DNA from: Actinomortierella ambigua
Taxonomy: Eukaryota; Mortierellomycota; Mortierellomycetes; Mortierellales; Mortierellaceae
Assembly: GCA_016098155.1 (NCBI GenBank)
Contig: JAAAJB010000117.1
Location: 1 to 64,000 of the forward strand
Reading direction: 5' to 3'
DNA length: 64,000 nucleotides
Of this stretch, positions 21,601 to 32,740 are shown in pieces (within the stretch, counting starts at the first letter, position 1; every line of letters starts with the position of its first letter). The notes under the pieces are model-generated. The model made no database searches. It was not told the origin of the DNA and saw nothing but the letters and a program-made list of their open reading frames with translations. A program made the position numbers and the translations under genes.

Positions 21601-24054
21601 ATACAGGAGCTTGGTGTCTTTCTTCTGGACAAATAGCCTATCAAACTCAGCGTACCTTTGTATGACGCCGAGGATTGTTGTTATCTTTCTGTGCCTGACC
21701 TTTCTTTACTTTGACTTTATCTGCCCCCTTGTGTGGTCGGATTCATTTTTGGATAGTGATGAAACGCGGTGATGTGTGGTTGTTGGGCTGTGCGAAGATC
21801 TTGTGCCTGAAGGAAAATTTTTATCAGTTTGGTCAACGGTGGTCTTCTTTTGTGTAGGGTCCCAGAGGAGAGCATCGGATTTGTGTGCGAGCTTGAGCTT
21901 GCGAGCAATGCGGACAGTGGACTGTAAACTGACAAAAGTAGACAGTTGAGCAAGAGGAAAAAAAAAACACAGTGTTGTTGGCTCATTTCCTTGTCCATTT
22001 GGTACTACCGTTTGGTACCGCAAGAAAAATAACCTTTGAGGGCCAGCATAAACCGAAACTATCAGCAGGCCGTATGCTCTCGAGGGCAAACTAGCATACA
22101 TTCGGTAGTTCTGTTAGTCCCTTGAGAAAGACCGCCCTTTCTTGTTATTCATCTCAGCTGCACCCGACATGCATGTCGCCGCGTGCGGAGCAGTATCCTC
22201 TTGTCATTCAACGTTTTCTGTTGACCCTCTGTCTGTCTGCCTGTCTCTCATTCCTGTGTGTTGGGGAAGGAGGGACATGCGTTCTTTGGTATTTGGTTAC
22301 CCTCCATCAAGCATCAAGGGGGAAAAAGAGGTATGAGAGAGAGGGAGAGAGGAAGAGAGAGAAGAAGAGAGATGGACTGAGAGAGAGAGAGAGAGGGAAG
22401 GGGGGCGAGTAAGGGCAACAACTTGGCGAATCGTTGGCGATTGGGCAGAGAAGTAATAGTTTGGCTCATTTCATCGTGAGCGTTTGGTTGGACAAAAAAG
22501 ACTGGGAAGTTTGAGTTCCTCCTCCCAACAGCATTTCGCTCTTCATTCCCTCTTCTTCCGCTTCTCCTCATCCACCCATCAACGTTGGACGACCGACGAA
22601 GAGAGACTCATTGTCCCCTTTTTTTTCATTCTTCCATCTACGCAGCCCGCCATCGCTGTCTTTTTATTTTTTTCCCTCCAACACAACGACTTTTCTCTGT
22701 CTTCCCCCCTCTCCTCCCCCCTCCCCTTCCTTTCCTCAACGTCTGTTCGCTGGACCAAATAGACTGTACCTGAGAAGGGTTTTTTTGTGTTTTCCAGGTA
22801 AAAATAGCCTCACCGTTACCTCACTGTAAGCAACCGATTGCACCCCCATCAATCAGCCCTATTATCGTTCTTTGCTGTAGTGACGATGGAACAAAAAACG
22901 GTGGTAGACTAGTTGATGGTGATGGTGGCGATGATGTTATGGTGGTGCTGTGTGGTGGGGTAGGGAAGAGGGGGGCGGGTCCAACTCACTTTCAAACGTT
23001 GGCCCAAGAAGGATATCATTGCTGTGCGCCTCCTGGTTGCTTGTGTCTTGTCTGTAGTCTCTTTCTTGCCTGTCACTCCGCCCTTGTTCTCCACCCCCCT
23101 GCTGCTGCTGCTCTTGTTGTTGTATGCGGCTCCCCTTTTCCCACTCTCCGTCCCTTATTTCGCACTCTCTCCTCACTCACTCTCTAATGGGCACCTGTTG
23201 TTTTTTTCTGCATGCAAGTTGCTTCATGACCTCCTGTCATTGAATTGCAACTCCTTTCTTTTTTTTTCCAACACAAGCACAGGGCGCCTGTGCCTGCCGG
23301 TCTCTCTCCCTCCTCCCTCTTTCCCAACACACGGTTTCCCTGACCCACAGACAGTGTCTTGGGGTTGACCTGTTTTCGGGTGGGAAAGGGGGATGGATTG
23401 CAGGAGCGACACGATAGAGAGAGAGAGCGAGTGAGAGTGACAGAGAGAGAGAGAGAAGAGTGGGGGAATGAGACAGGGCGAATGTCTGCAATAGTTTCTT
23501 GGGCATTGCATGCATTCGGGCTGGAGGGTTGAGTGTGGACCCGCGAACGGTCCTTTGCGAACAAACTACTCACACCTTGTTCTTATTGTTGCCTGTATTT
23601 TTAGGGATCCCTTTCATACCTTTTTCATTCACTTTCTTAGCATACTTACTTTTTATATACCCCCCCCCCTTCTCCTTCTTTCTTATAATATACTCTCAGT
23701 ACTCACTCACTCTCTCACTCATTCTCTCACTTCTTTGTCCCTACCCTGTTTTTCAAGCTCCGTTCTCTGTTTCCGCCTTTCCCTTCTCTCTCTCTCTTCC
23801 CTTCTCTCTTTTCTGTTCTTTTCCTTCTTCTTCTTCTTTTCTTCTTCTCGGTCTCCACAACCATCCCATCCTAGGCAACATTCATCCGAACTTCATTCAT
23901 TTATTCATTCATTCTCCACAGTTGCCGCCCATCTTGTCTTGATCGATCCCCCTCCCCTCCTCTTCTCCCTCGCATTCTCTGTCTCCCCTCCGCTCTCCCT
24001 CTCTTCTTCAATTTCGCCTTTTTATTTCTGCACAGCACCACAACCAGCTCCAGC
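18616..24054. other. 5.4-kb interval with no supported gene
   Basis: This separates the divergent permease and rhomboid-glycosyltransferase starts. It contains a (TA)n run at about 19458-19472, GA-rich runs at 22330-22400 and 23418-23458, and a strongly pyrimidine-rich leader from about 23640 to 24050 before the next ATG. Many short frames exist, but none joins with splice signals into a recognisable product. Confidence 0.5.
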
Positions 24055-27000
24055 ATGGTTGTCCCCATTCATATTTCTGCGTCTCCCTCGCTACAGTCAT
24101 CTCCTGCAGCGAATGGCCATTCGCAGCAACGGAGTGCTTCTGCAATGTCCTCCCATCACCTCAACCCGAATCCCTCGCCTCTCTACCCATATGCCTCCTC
24201 TATATCTCCGCCTGGCTCGGCCTCACGGCCCGCCTCTCCAGCAGCATCCATCACCAGCACAGCCATCACGATTCAGACCCCTCCCCAGTCTCCAACGGCC
24301 TTTCAGCTCAAGGCGTTTGCCTCGTCCATATCCGTTCCTTCGACCCCACCCATTCCCTCGACCTCCTCCGGCGCAGGCACTCCCGGCCTGACCTCGCCCT
24401 CCGCCACCTCGTACTTTCCTAGCACCACCGTCGGCATCAGCAGCAACAGCAGCATCTCCAGTGGCAGTGCGCCATCTTCGCCATCATTTCCGCCCTCACC
24501 GCATCTATCACTGGCTGAGCTGTTGTGGCAGCCAGTGACGCGGGCGGTGCTGGCATTGACAGTGCTGATGACGCTGATCTCACTCGGTGGCAGGTTTCCA
24601 GAGCATTGTACAGCGCCTTCGCATGTGCTGTACTCGCACGAGTTTATGTCGCTGATAGCCTCGCCGTTCATCGTGCCGCTGACGCCGGGGCTGCTGGCAA
24701 GTGCCCGGACGTCGCTCGGTGGAGCTCTGTTGTTGGCATCGAGCAACATTTTGTCTCTGGCTCTGTTTGAGGAGAGCCTCACCAATGTCTTTAACGGCTC
24801 GACCATCTTTCGCAATCTGTTTGTGATCCTCCTTGGGGTAGTCATGTTTCTGCGCCAAGTTGCCGGCTTTGTCTTCTCCAGAGCCGTTGGCTTTCATCTT
24901 CCCATGCTCTTATTTTCCGATGTCATGTATGAGTGCAATCTGGGTAAGTCTTATTTTTTTTCGTTGTTTTCTCTTCATTTCTTTTTTATTTGTATGATCC
25001 AGCCATGCGTTTTATCTCTCTCCAACACCTATTACACCAATTGGAGTCTGGACTGGATGGAATATTAGAGAGAGAAAAGGAAAGAGGAGAGAGAGAGAAA
25101 GAGAAAGAAGAAAAGAAAAGAGAGAGAGAGAGGGAGAGAGGAGAAAAAAAGAGAGAAAAAAAAGAGTAGAGAGCAACAGAGAGATGAAGGTGTGTGTGGG
25201 TGTGTGGGAAGAGAGCCTACTTCACTCTGGAATGATACTGGACCAGCTCTCCTTTGTGGTGTTGATAAAAAATGGTTCAGGAAAACCCAGCTCAAAACGA
25301 ACATCCAGGGAGCATCGCGACACACGCATAATATCCTCTGCTGATTCGGTTTGCATCCAATTGCCAGGCTGGGCTGAGCATGGCGCAGACGACCAGAAGT
25401 TGTGGCTGTACGTAGATTGTTTTTTTTTATCTATTGGAGCTTGGTGATGCGTTTGCCGAGGGAAAAAAAGTGTCAGCCACACACGCACACACCTCTGCCT
25501 CAGAACATGTTTCTTCCTTTTTGTTGCATTAAGAGGCAACCACACAAGCACGCTATTTGAGAGGAGTAGAATGAGGGGGTGGAGATCGAAGGGTCAGTGG
25601 GAGGAAGAAAGAAAGGGCTGTGCAGACTAGGGCAGGGGGATAGGAGGAGGGAAAAGCCCATGTGTCAGCGACTCCACACAACAAGGGGTGTTCTATATTG
25701 AGCTGGTAAAGCAACGTGCCCAAAAGTCGTCATCCACTCTCTTTTCTGCTCCAGCCCTACATGCTCTATCTTTGGAGCATGGGTGCTGACGACACATCAA
25801 GTCAGTAGCACGATTCTTTCTCCACCCCACCCCCCCCCACACCTCTCTCTTTACCTGCCCCATCTCTCCCCCTCCCCAACCCGCGGGATGAACAGCTACC
25901 GTATGCTACTATCTATTCATCCAAAAAAGACCCATCTTACCACTCCACCGTCCTTCGCGTTCATGCAACAATATCAAATTCAACCAGCTTCGGCTACCTC
26001 TGGGGGGAGGAGGATACCTGTTCTTGTTGAGAGCAAAAAAAAAAAAAAGGAAAAAAAGGGCCTATGAGCTAATTCTCCTGCGCTCATGCTTATTCCTATA
26101 CTCACCAAAACAAGAGGAGTGAAAGTCGTCGCTGCATTGTCTATCTACCCAAGGCCCTTCCCTCCTACTCTTCCTCTCTAAACCTCCCCCCCCCCCGATC
26201 TTTCACCATCCAGAAACAGCTCTATTTGGGAGGAATGTGGATCGATGGAGGCGGAAAAGGGGGAGGGGGATGGATGATACCACACGCTGATATCACAACA
26301 CATGAGGAAACAGACCAGGGCTCTAACTGCATTTTTCAATCTTTAATGACATCATAGGTCTGGCGCCTTATCTTTTTGCGCTGTTGCTTGTTCAGTGCCT
26401 CTTCTCGGACTCGCTTTGGTATGGCGCGGATCGACTTCCCCACTGGATGAGGCGCAAGTCGACTGTGCAGATCGTTCTGTGTCTGCTCAATGTCCTCCCC
26501 AAAGGTCTCGCATGGTGGGCTGGCATTGGCTTGTGTGTTGGCGCTCTGGCTGCCTTGGCCATCTCGTGGCAACGCCGTGCTGGCCGCTGGGGTGGCAAGG
26601 TCAAGTCGTCGACCTTTGAGAAGCACATGTGGGAGACGGTTGAGTACCACGAGGTGGATGACGATGTCGTCTTTCCTGGAGATGACGCAGGGCTCTTGCG
26701 TGAGCGCACTGCTGGATGGTCACTGGTCAAGACGATTTTTCACTTGCTGCCTTTCTTCGCCTTCACCATGGCCGTTGTGCTTGGCTTCAACTATGTCCAC
26801 CAGCTCTCGCCTGTAGTCCCGACAGGAGTCATCAACAGCTCGATCGACCCGCAGTCACCCTATCTGCTGACGATGGTCCTCATGACCGCGCCCCGCCGCA
26901 ATGGCGCCGTGTACATTAAGGAGACGCTGAATTCGTATCTCCGCAACTTTCCAGAGGATCCGCGTGACGACCCGCTGTATTCGCGGATCCAAATCTATGT

Positions 27001-27735
27001 CTATACCCATTTTGCCAACTTTCCAGGCTATGATGATGCGATGGCTCACTTCAAGGCGGACCCCAAGGCGAGGCGTTATGTCCGGTGGATGCGCGGTACC
27101 GGTGATAAGCCGAACCAGCGCTTGCATCTGGTGAGCGCGATCCGCGCGATCGGTCTCCAGGAGGAGACGACGTATCTGGGCATCATGGAGGATGACTTTC
27201 CGTTCTGCGACGATGGCTGGCAGATGATGTTGCAGTCGCTGTACAAGGCTCAGCAGGTGGATAAGGACCACTGCGCGGTCTTTGTAGGCACAGGAGGCAG
27301 CGGTATGTTGCTGAAGCGCGCCGTGGCACTGACAGCCTCATTCATCCTTGAGGGGGATGTGGAGCAGGTGAAACGGGGTGTCAGCCCGTCACTGGTGGCT
27401 CCACCGGATGTGGCGCTGCAAAACTGTATCATGGGCAATCACGATTTTTGCACCAGTTGCCGAGGCACGCTTGTCACGAGCAAGACGCTAGCGCAGCGTC
27501 ATCTTGGATACAACTCGTCGACTAGCGGTGATGGCTACAAGCGGGAGGAGTTCCAGTGCGGTTGGCGCCAGCACTTTGTAAGTCGCTAAAACAACGTTGC
27601 TGCTGCTTGCTAGAGGTTTTTTTCTCCCTCTGTTGTGTGATTAATGGTTTTGCGCTCTTGTACTCATCGTCCTCTTTCTTTTGCTCGTCTTTCAACCTCG
27701 AATAGAATGGCCGCCCGGATGTCCATGTTGTATAA
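24055..27735 (+). CDS. Rhomboid-like membrane domain fused to GT54/PGAP4-like glycosyltransferase
   Basis: Exons 24055-24943, 26358-27577 and 27706-27735 give 712 residues. Residues 1-150 are Ser/Pro-rich. Residues 150-365 hold about six hydrophobic helices (LLWQPVTRAVLALTV onward) reminiscent of TMEM115/UBAC2-type pseudo-rhomboids; no Ser-His protease pair was identified. A further helix at about 418-438 (HLLPFFAFTMAVVLGF) precedes a luminal domain beginning LLTMVLMTAPRRNGAVYIKETL. This domain has an EDD motif (about 574-576) for metal/sugar-nucleotide binding and LGYNSSTSG near the end, echoing the HSSLSG of MGAT4 enzymes. The first intron (1,414 bp) splits a Gly codon, and exon 2 encodes both the last rhomboid-like helices and the transferase, so the fusion does not depend on that intron alone. 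Role in Golgi/ER glycan or GPI modification is inference. Two separate genes remain possible. Confidence 0.65.
24944..26357 (+). other. Unusually long intron (1.4 kb)
   Basis: It runs from GTAAGTC after codon NL(G) to ATCATAG. Most introns in this window are 60-350 bp. The interval holds a purine-only run at about 25066-25180 and an A-run near 26036. It shows no supported gene. If it is not an intron, it would be a promoter between two genes. Confidence 0.5.
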
Positions 27736-28362
27736 GCGACTGGTTGCAAGCAGGTGTCTCGTCTTGTGCCTTCATACCTTCATCTCTTTCTCAACTCTTC
27801 TTGCAGTGGGGTTGTCTGCCATGTTGTTAGTTGATCTCTCTTCTTTTGTCTCTTCATGTGGTTTTTTTTTATTTTTTTTTCTGGTCTATCTGGATTTTGC
27901 ACACACACACTCTCTAATGTTGTTACCCCTCTCCCACCCCCATCTCTCCTTTTCAGTATCCTCTGTATCCGCATTGTACCATTTTCTTCCTCGTTCACTT
28001 GTCTTTTTTTCTTTTTCTTCAAGTAATTCTTAGACCCTTTTTTTTTTCTTTTTTTGCTACTACTCCTTTATACCACCTTTTAGCCATATAATCCTTTAAC
28101 TTAACCTTCACTGTATATTATAAATCTAGCATACGCGATTAAAGAACTCTCTTGGTTGGTCTCTCTCCCATCTTTGTGTGTGTGTCTATTCTTCTTAGAT
28201 GTACCTCCCAGCCAAATTGAAATAGTATATGCGACTGAAATCTCACCTGTAACGTCATTCGATCGGGAATTGTGTTCTGACCGGTCGGATTGTTTTTTAT
28301 CTAGTTTCGTTTGAGTTCCTAATCGTTTACCTCCCACCCTGTCCATACCCACATACATCACC
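27736..28362. other. Intergenic, 627 bp
   Basis: This is the 3' flank of the glycosyltransferase gene and the leader of COX4. It is T-rich with CT-rich patches and a (TG)n patch near 28170. No gene is seen. Confidence 0.5.
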
Positions 28363-29756
28363 ATGTTCGCCCTTCGTCGCGCCGGAATCGCCCTTGCTCG
28401 CGCTCGCCCTGCTGTTGCTGCCACCCGCACCTTCACCGTCTATGCTGCTCGTTTCGGTATGAGCAACGGAGACCTTTTCCGAGCTTAGCTCTTTCCCCCC
28501 CCTCCCCTTCCTCTCTCCCTCTGTTTTACCCTGGTGCAACATTTTCCGATCCTCTAACCCCTGATGAACTTCATTGGAGTGGGGGGGACGTGGCTCAGCC
28601 CATGCATTTGGTTCATTCGATCCAGTCCATGTGATTGGCATCATTTTATATATTTGATGGTTGATATCGTTGCGACACGGATTGTTGTGGGTGGCACGAA
28701 GCCCGGAGCCAGATTAGAATATTTCGGCATCGGAATCAATATGCATGTGATCCTATTTTGGGTCCGACACACAGAGTTCACCAAATCAGCATTCCGTGGT
28801 TGGTTGGTCAGACGCGGTACCTCCCCTTCCTCCTACTCCCCCGAGGGATAGTAACAACATGGAAAAACACGCGTGAGCCAAAGGTCGATGCTGGATTTAC
28901 TTTGTCAGGATGCAACTCTACTCACAGTGCATGATGGATAGGGACAGGAAAGGGCCAAGTTGACTCCAGGGAGAGAGAGGGGGTTGTGGGACCCGGTGTT
29001 GTTGCCGTTGCTCACCTTCTCTTCCGTGAGTGTGTTTCAGTTGCTATTGTATTTTTTTCGGTCACACCCCGAAAGGGTTTGGTCACCCTTTCCCTTTATG
29101 TCGTGTTGCTCAGCATCCTGGGAGGGGGGTACTAGCGTGTCGCCGACTCTATTGGATAGGACCGGAGAGTCGCGCCGACATTTGTCTATCCATGTTTTTC
29201 GTGCTGCTGGATTCTCGCGTGGACATTGGGGACATTCCTGGGCTGTCCTTCTTGACTGGACGCGCTTCCTATCTATTCTTTCCCCTCTAATATTACTATT
29301 ATCAGATCATGCGCGGCGACTCTTTATTAACAGCCCTCTTCTTTTTATCTCCAAACTGATTATCTCATAGGCGGCCACGGTGAGCAAAAGATCTACCAGG
29401 GTCCTGGTGCCCAGGCTGGTGAGATCCCCACGGATGATAACCAGTCGACTGGTCTGGAGCGTGTCGAGTACCTGAATCTGAAGGAGGGCAAGGATATTTT
29501 CGACTTGAAGCCTTTGTATGTCGAGGAGCGTGGCACCAAGAAGAACCCTACGCTGATCCGCTCGCGTGACCCCATCCGCTACGTCGGATGCACCGGTGTT
29601 CCCGGCGAGACCCACGAGGTCAAGTGGTTGTTGATTGACCACGAGCACGACTTTGACCGTTGCGACGAGTGCGGCAACGTCTACAAGTGGACTGCCTATG
29701 AGCCCGATGAGTACTTTCCCGCTGCCGACAAGAAGGATGGTCTCCACCACCACTAA
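28363..29756 (+). CDS. COX4: Cytochrome c oxidase subunit 4 (mammalian COX5B homologue)
   Basis: Nuclear-encoded subunit of mitochondrial complex IV on the matrix side, needed for assembly. Exon 1 (28363-28456) encodes an Arg/Ala-rich presequence, MFALRRAGIALARARPAVAA, with no acidic residue. Exon 2 (29371-29756) encodes the mature protein. The intron splits a glycine codon and the total is 159 residues, matching yeast Cox4 (155). The mature part shows GLERVEYLNLKEGKDIF, SRDPIRYVGCTG, and the zinc-site pattern with Cys in VGCTG, His in GETHEV and CDECGNVYKW. The C-terminus ends in three histidines. The 914-bp intron is long for this window and has no visible gene within it. Confidence 0.96.
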
Positions 29757-31137
29757 TCGGTCAAAGAGAACACAAAACAAAACAAAATCCTAACAAAAAA
29801 AAAAAAAAAAAAAAAACCACATACTCTTTCTCTCACTCTCACTCTCACTTTCTCTCTCACTCACTCCATCCATTTCTAATCCCGTTTTGAAAAGACCAAA
29901 AAACTCTTTTGTCCACAAGTTTTTCCATCTTCTACCAACCAGCCCACTACCTCACACCATCAACTCCTCTCTATCCTAAACGGCAGCATGCTAGAGCTGA
30001 CATTCAATTGAATGAAGCCTGTAACGTACAATTGTGCTTTTTTAAACGTGTTGTTGTTGGATATGGGGTATTACAAAGGAAAGGTGGAAGGGGAGGGGTT
30101 GGGTGGGGTAACCGTTTCACCTGAAACGCGACAAGGGAGGTTGATAAGGATTGATCGCCCAGGCAAAAAGTGGGGAGCGGAGGTCTATGCGTTGTTTCCC
30201 ACATTGTGTGTGTTGGTAAAAGAAAGAGAGAGAGAGAGACAAGGCGAGAGAGTAAGAGTAGGTGGTAGAGAAGAAGAACGTTCAACTTTGGATGGGGGTG
30301 GCCAGTGGCGGAGGGCAGAGGGGCAACGTGCAGAGAGAGAGAACAAGAGGGACAAAAATCGATGCAAACTCATCTGAGTTTTTGAGGGAACAGAAAAAAG
30401 GGCTCGCTCGATACAACCACACGCACACACACACAACACACGCACTGTGTGTGTATCGGAGAGACAGAGAGAGAGAGAGCACCAGCCAGCGTAATCAAGA
30501 CAACTCTCACATTCACTGCTGTTTGAAAAACATTCTTTCCTTCTCTCTCACACACACATTCTCTCTTTCTCATCTCCGCATCCATCCCCCACCCCCCACT
30601 CTCCCTTCTTCCTACATCCCTCCTTCTGCATTGCACCTGAAGCTTTGGCCCCTGTACGTTGGACAACACCTTCCCCCTCCTATTGACAAACACAACGAAC
30701 GACAGTGCACAATGTCAATGTTCTCATTGCGACAGTTACTGGTCAATGCTGGAATACTGGCGTTTAGCATCCTAGACACACACGCACACACCAATTAGCC
30801 TTGAGCCCTTTTGGGATCTCTCTCTCTCTCCCTTTCTCTTCTTTCTGATCTCGTTGTCTTGCAACTCACTCATTTCTGTTGGTTGATTTCTCTTTCCCAC
30901 TGCTAGATTCCTAGGACAAAGGACACCATTTCAATCGGCAGACTTGTTCGTTTAACCCAGCACTCAGAGGCCGTTTTTTTTTCTCACCCTCCTCGCCCCC
31001 TCCTCTCCCCTTTGTAACAAGGCGTTCTTGGAAAAAAAAAAAGAGTCGTCTCATCCAGATATTCATCAACAACCAACCACTCACTCAACCACCTTTCAAC
31101 CGAAGAATACCAAAAAAAAAAGGGGGACTAAAACAAA
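29757..31137. other. Intergenic, 1.4 kb, microsatellite-rich
   Basis: An A21 tract near 29797-29816 follows COX4. GA, CA and TG runs occupy 30215-30260 and 30420-30560 and create spurious frames on both strands. The leader before VTC1 ends CAAAATG. No gene is supported. Confidence 0.5.
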
Positions 31138-31563
31138 ATGTCGAACGCCAACGCCAACCACACACACTCGACGACAATGCCATCGTCGTCGAACCAGCCT
31201 CTGTTGCAAGCACCTCCGGGCAAGCGGATTGCGTTGCCGGTGCGAGTGGAGCCCAAGGTGTTTTTCGCGAACGAGCGCACGTTTCTGTCGTGGCTGAACT
31301 TTACGGTGCTATTGGGGTCGCTGGCGATTGGGTTGCTCAACTTTGGCGATCGGGTCGGCAAGATCTCGGCGGGTGTCTTTACGTTTGTTGCGATGGCGAT
31401 CATGCTGTATGCGCTGGCGACGTTCCACTGGCGTGCCGATAGGATCCGGAAGCGCTTGCCTGGCCCCTATGACGATCGCTTTGGCCCGACCGTCCTGTGT
31501 ATCTTTATCCTGGCTGCCATCTTGATCAACTTTGGACTGAGGTTTGGCGAGGGCAACCATTAA
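31138..31563 (+). CDS. VTC1: Vacuolar transporter chaperone subunit 1
   Basis: Small membrane subunit of the VTC complex, which makes polyphosphate from ATP and moves it into the vacuole or acidocalcisome. A single exon encodes 141 residues. A Ser/Asn-rich N-terminus of about 35 residues precedes the DUF202 domain. [20 protein letters not shown] is the signature first segment, with conserved Arg and Glu. Three helices follow ([49 protein letters not shown]), with YHWR-like [11 protein letters not shown] and GPYDDRFGP between helices 2 and 3. It is near the yeast length (129). An AATAAA lies at 31998-32003, about 435 bp after the stop. The catalytic Vtc4 subunit is not in this window. Confidence 0.97.
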   Translation: MSNANANHTHSTTMPSSSNQPLLQAPPGKRIALPVRVEPKVFFANERTFLSWLNFTVLLGSLAIGLLNFGDRVGKISAGVFTFVAMAIMLYALATFHWRADRIRKRLPGPYDDRFGPTVLCIFILAAILINFGLRFGEGNH

Positions 31564-32740
31564 GGACAAGAAAAGAAAAAAAAGAACTAAGAGGAAACAA
31601 CAAAAAAAATGCACACGGTTCTTTCTTCTCCCCCCACCACCTCCTCTCTCCCTTTTTTTTTCTCTTCCTGTTATATCATTTGTTCAGGACAATCCAGCGG
31701 ATGAAGTTTGGATTGTCGATCCCTTGTAGCAAAAAAGTGTTTGAAGGGCGAGAAGGGGAGGAGAGGGGAGACAGGACATCCCAAAAAAAAAAAAAAAAGC
31801 CACCAACATTACAAAAGACAACCAGCATGTAACAAGACATCCTTGTCTTTCTTTCTTTCTTTCTTCTACATACTCGTTTTTTTTTGTTTTCCTTTCATTT
31901 TTGATTCCCACCTTGTTTTCTTTCTTTTCTTTTCTCATGAAATGACAACCTTCACACTTCCTTTCTTTCTTTCAACGTGACAACATGACAACGTGACAAT
32001 AAAAAAAATCCTATCCACATACGCGTGTGTTATTGACTGTCTTTATGGCCCCAGCCTGGTAGTAGTAGTATTCTTCACCCTGAAAAAGAAAGGGCGAGAA
32101 GGGGTTCGTGCGAGGAAGAGAGCAACAGAAGGAGAACGAAGGGGGGGGGGAGAGGGAAAGAAAAAAGTGTACGATAAGGCCGTGCAAACAAAGTTTATGG
32201 AATGCATGATGGAGACGCCGATAGAAGGCCACTACTTTTCTCGACATTGCAAACGCACACAAAAAGTCGTTCTTGGTATGATGATGTGCTAGTGTGGTTG
32301 CCCTTTTCCTCCTCCACAACACCTTTCTTTTTTCGTTGCACAATGCACCTGCCTTTTTGTTTTTTGCTCGCTGTTCCCAAAGAGCAAGTAAGTGCAAGTG
32401 GTTAGGTGGAAGGGAGGGGGGGGGGACCTGTTCTCGCCCCATCGGAGATTGCTTGACGCCCTTGGCTCCGTTTTCTCTTTCTCTTTTTCAAATCTGGGAA
32501 AAATGGGTGCCATTTTTGGACGAGTGGGAGTCCCTATCCACATGGACTAACCAAAGAGCCTTTTCTGGCCCCCCTCCTCCTTCCCGTAAGTCCACGTGAA
32601 CGGTATCTCGCTTTTCGCTTGTCAGACTCGAAAACAAAAAAGCACAACAAAATGACGCGCTGCGGTGCATTTAAGCTGTAATAGGGGGTTTTTTTTATAG
32701 AGAGAGAGAGAGAACGAGAAAAAGGCACACCTCCCTTCCT
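31564..32740. other. Convergent intergenic region, 1.2 kb
   Basis: This holds the 3' flanks of VTC1 (plus) and RPC53 (minus). It contains polypyrimidine and purine runs, an AATAAA at 31998, and a GGGGGGGG run near 32414. No gene is seen. Confidence 0.5.

Noticed and set aside
22058..22092. Match to about 57005-57035 (CAGGCCGTATG(C/T)TCTCG then GCAAACTA)
   Set aside because: Only about 26 matching bases with a gap; close to what chance can give in 64 kb, and the second copy overlaps a splice donor.
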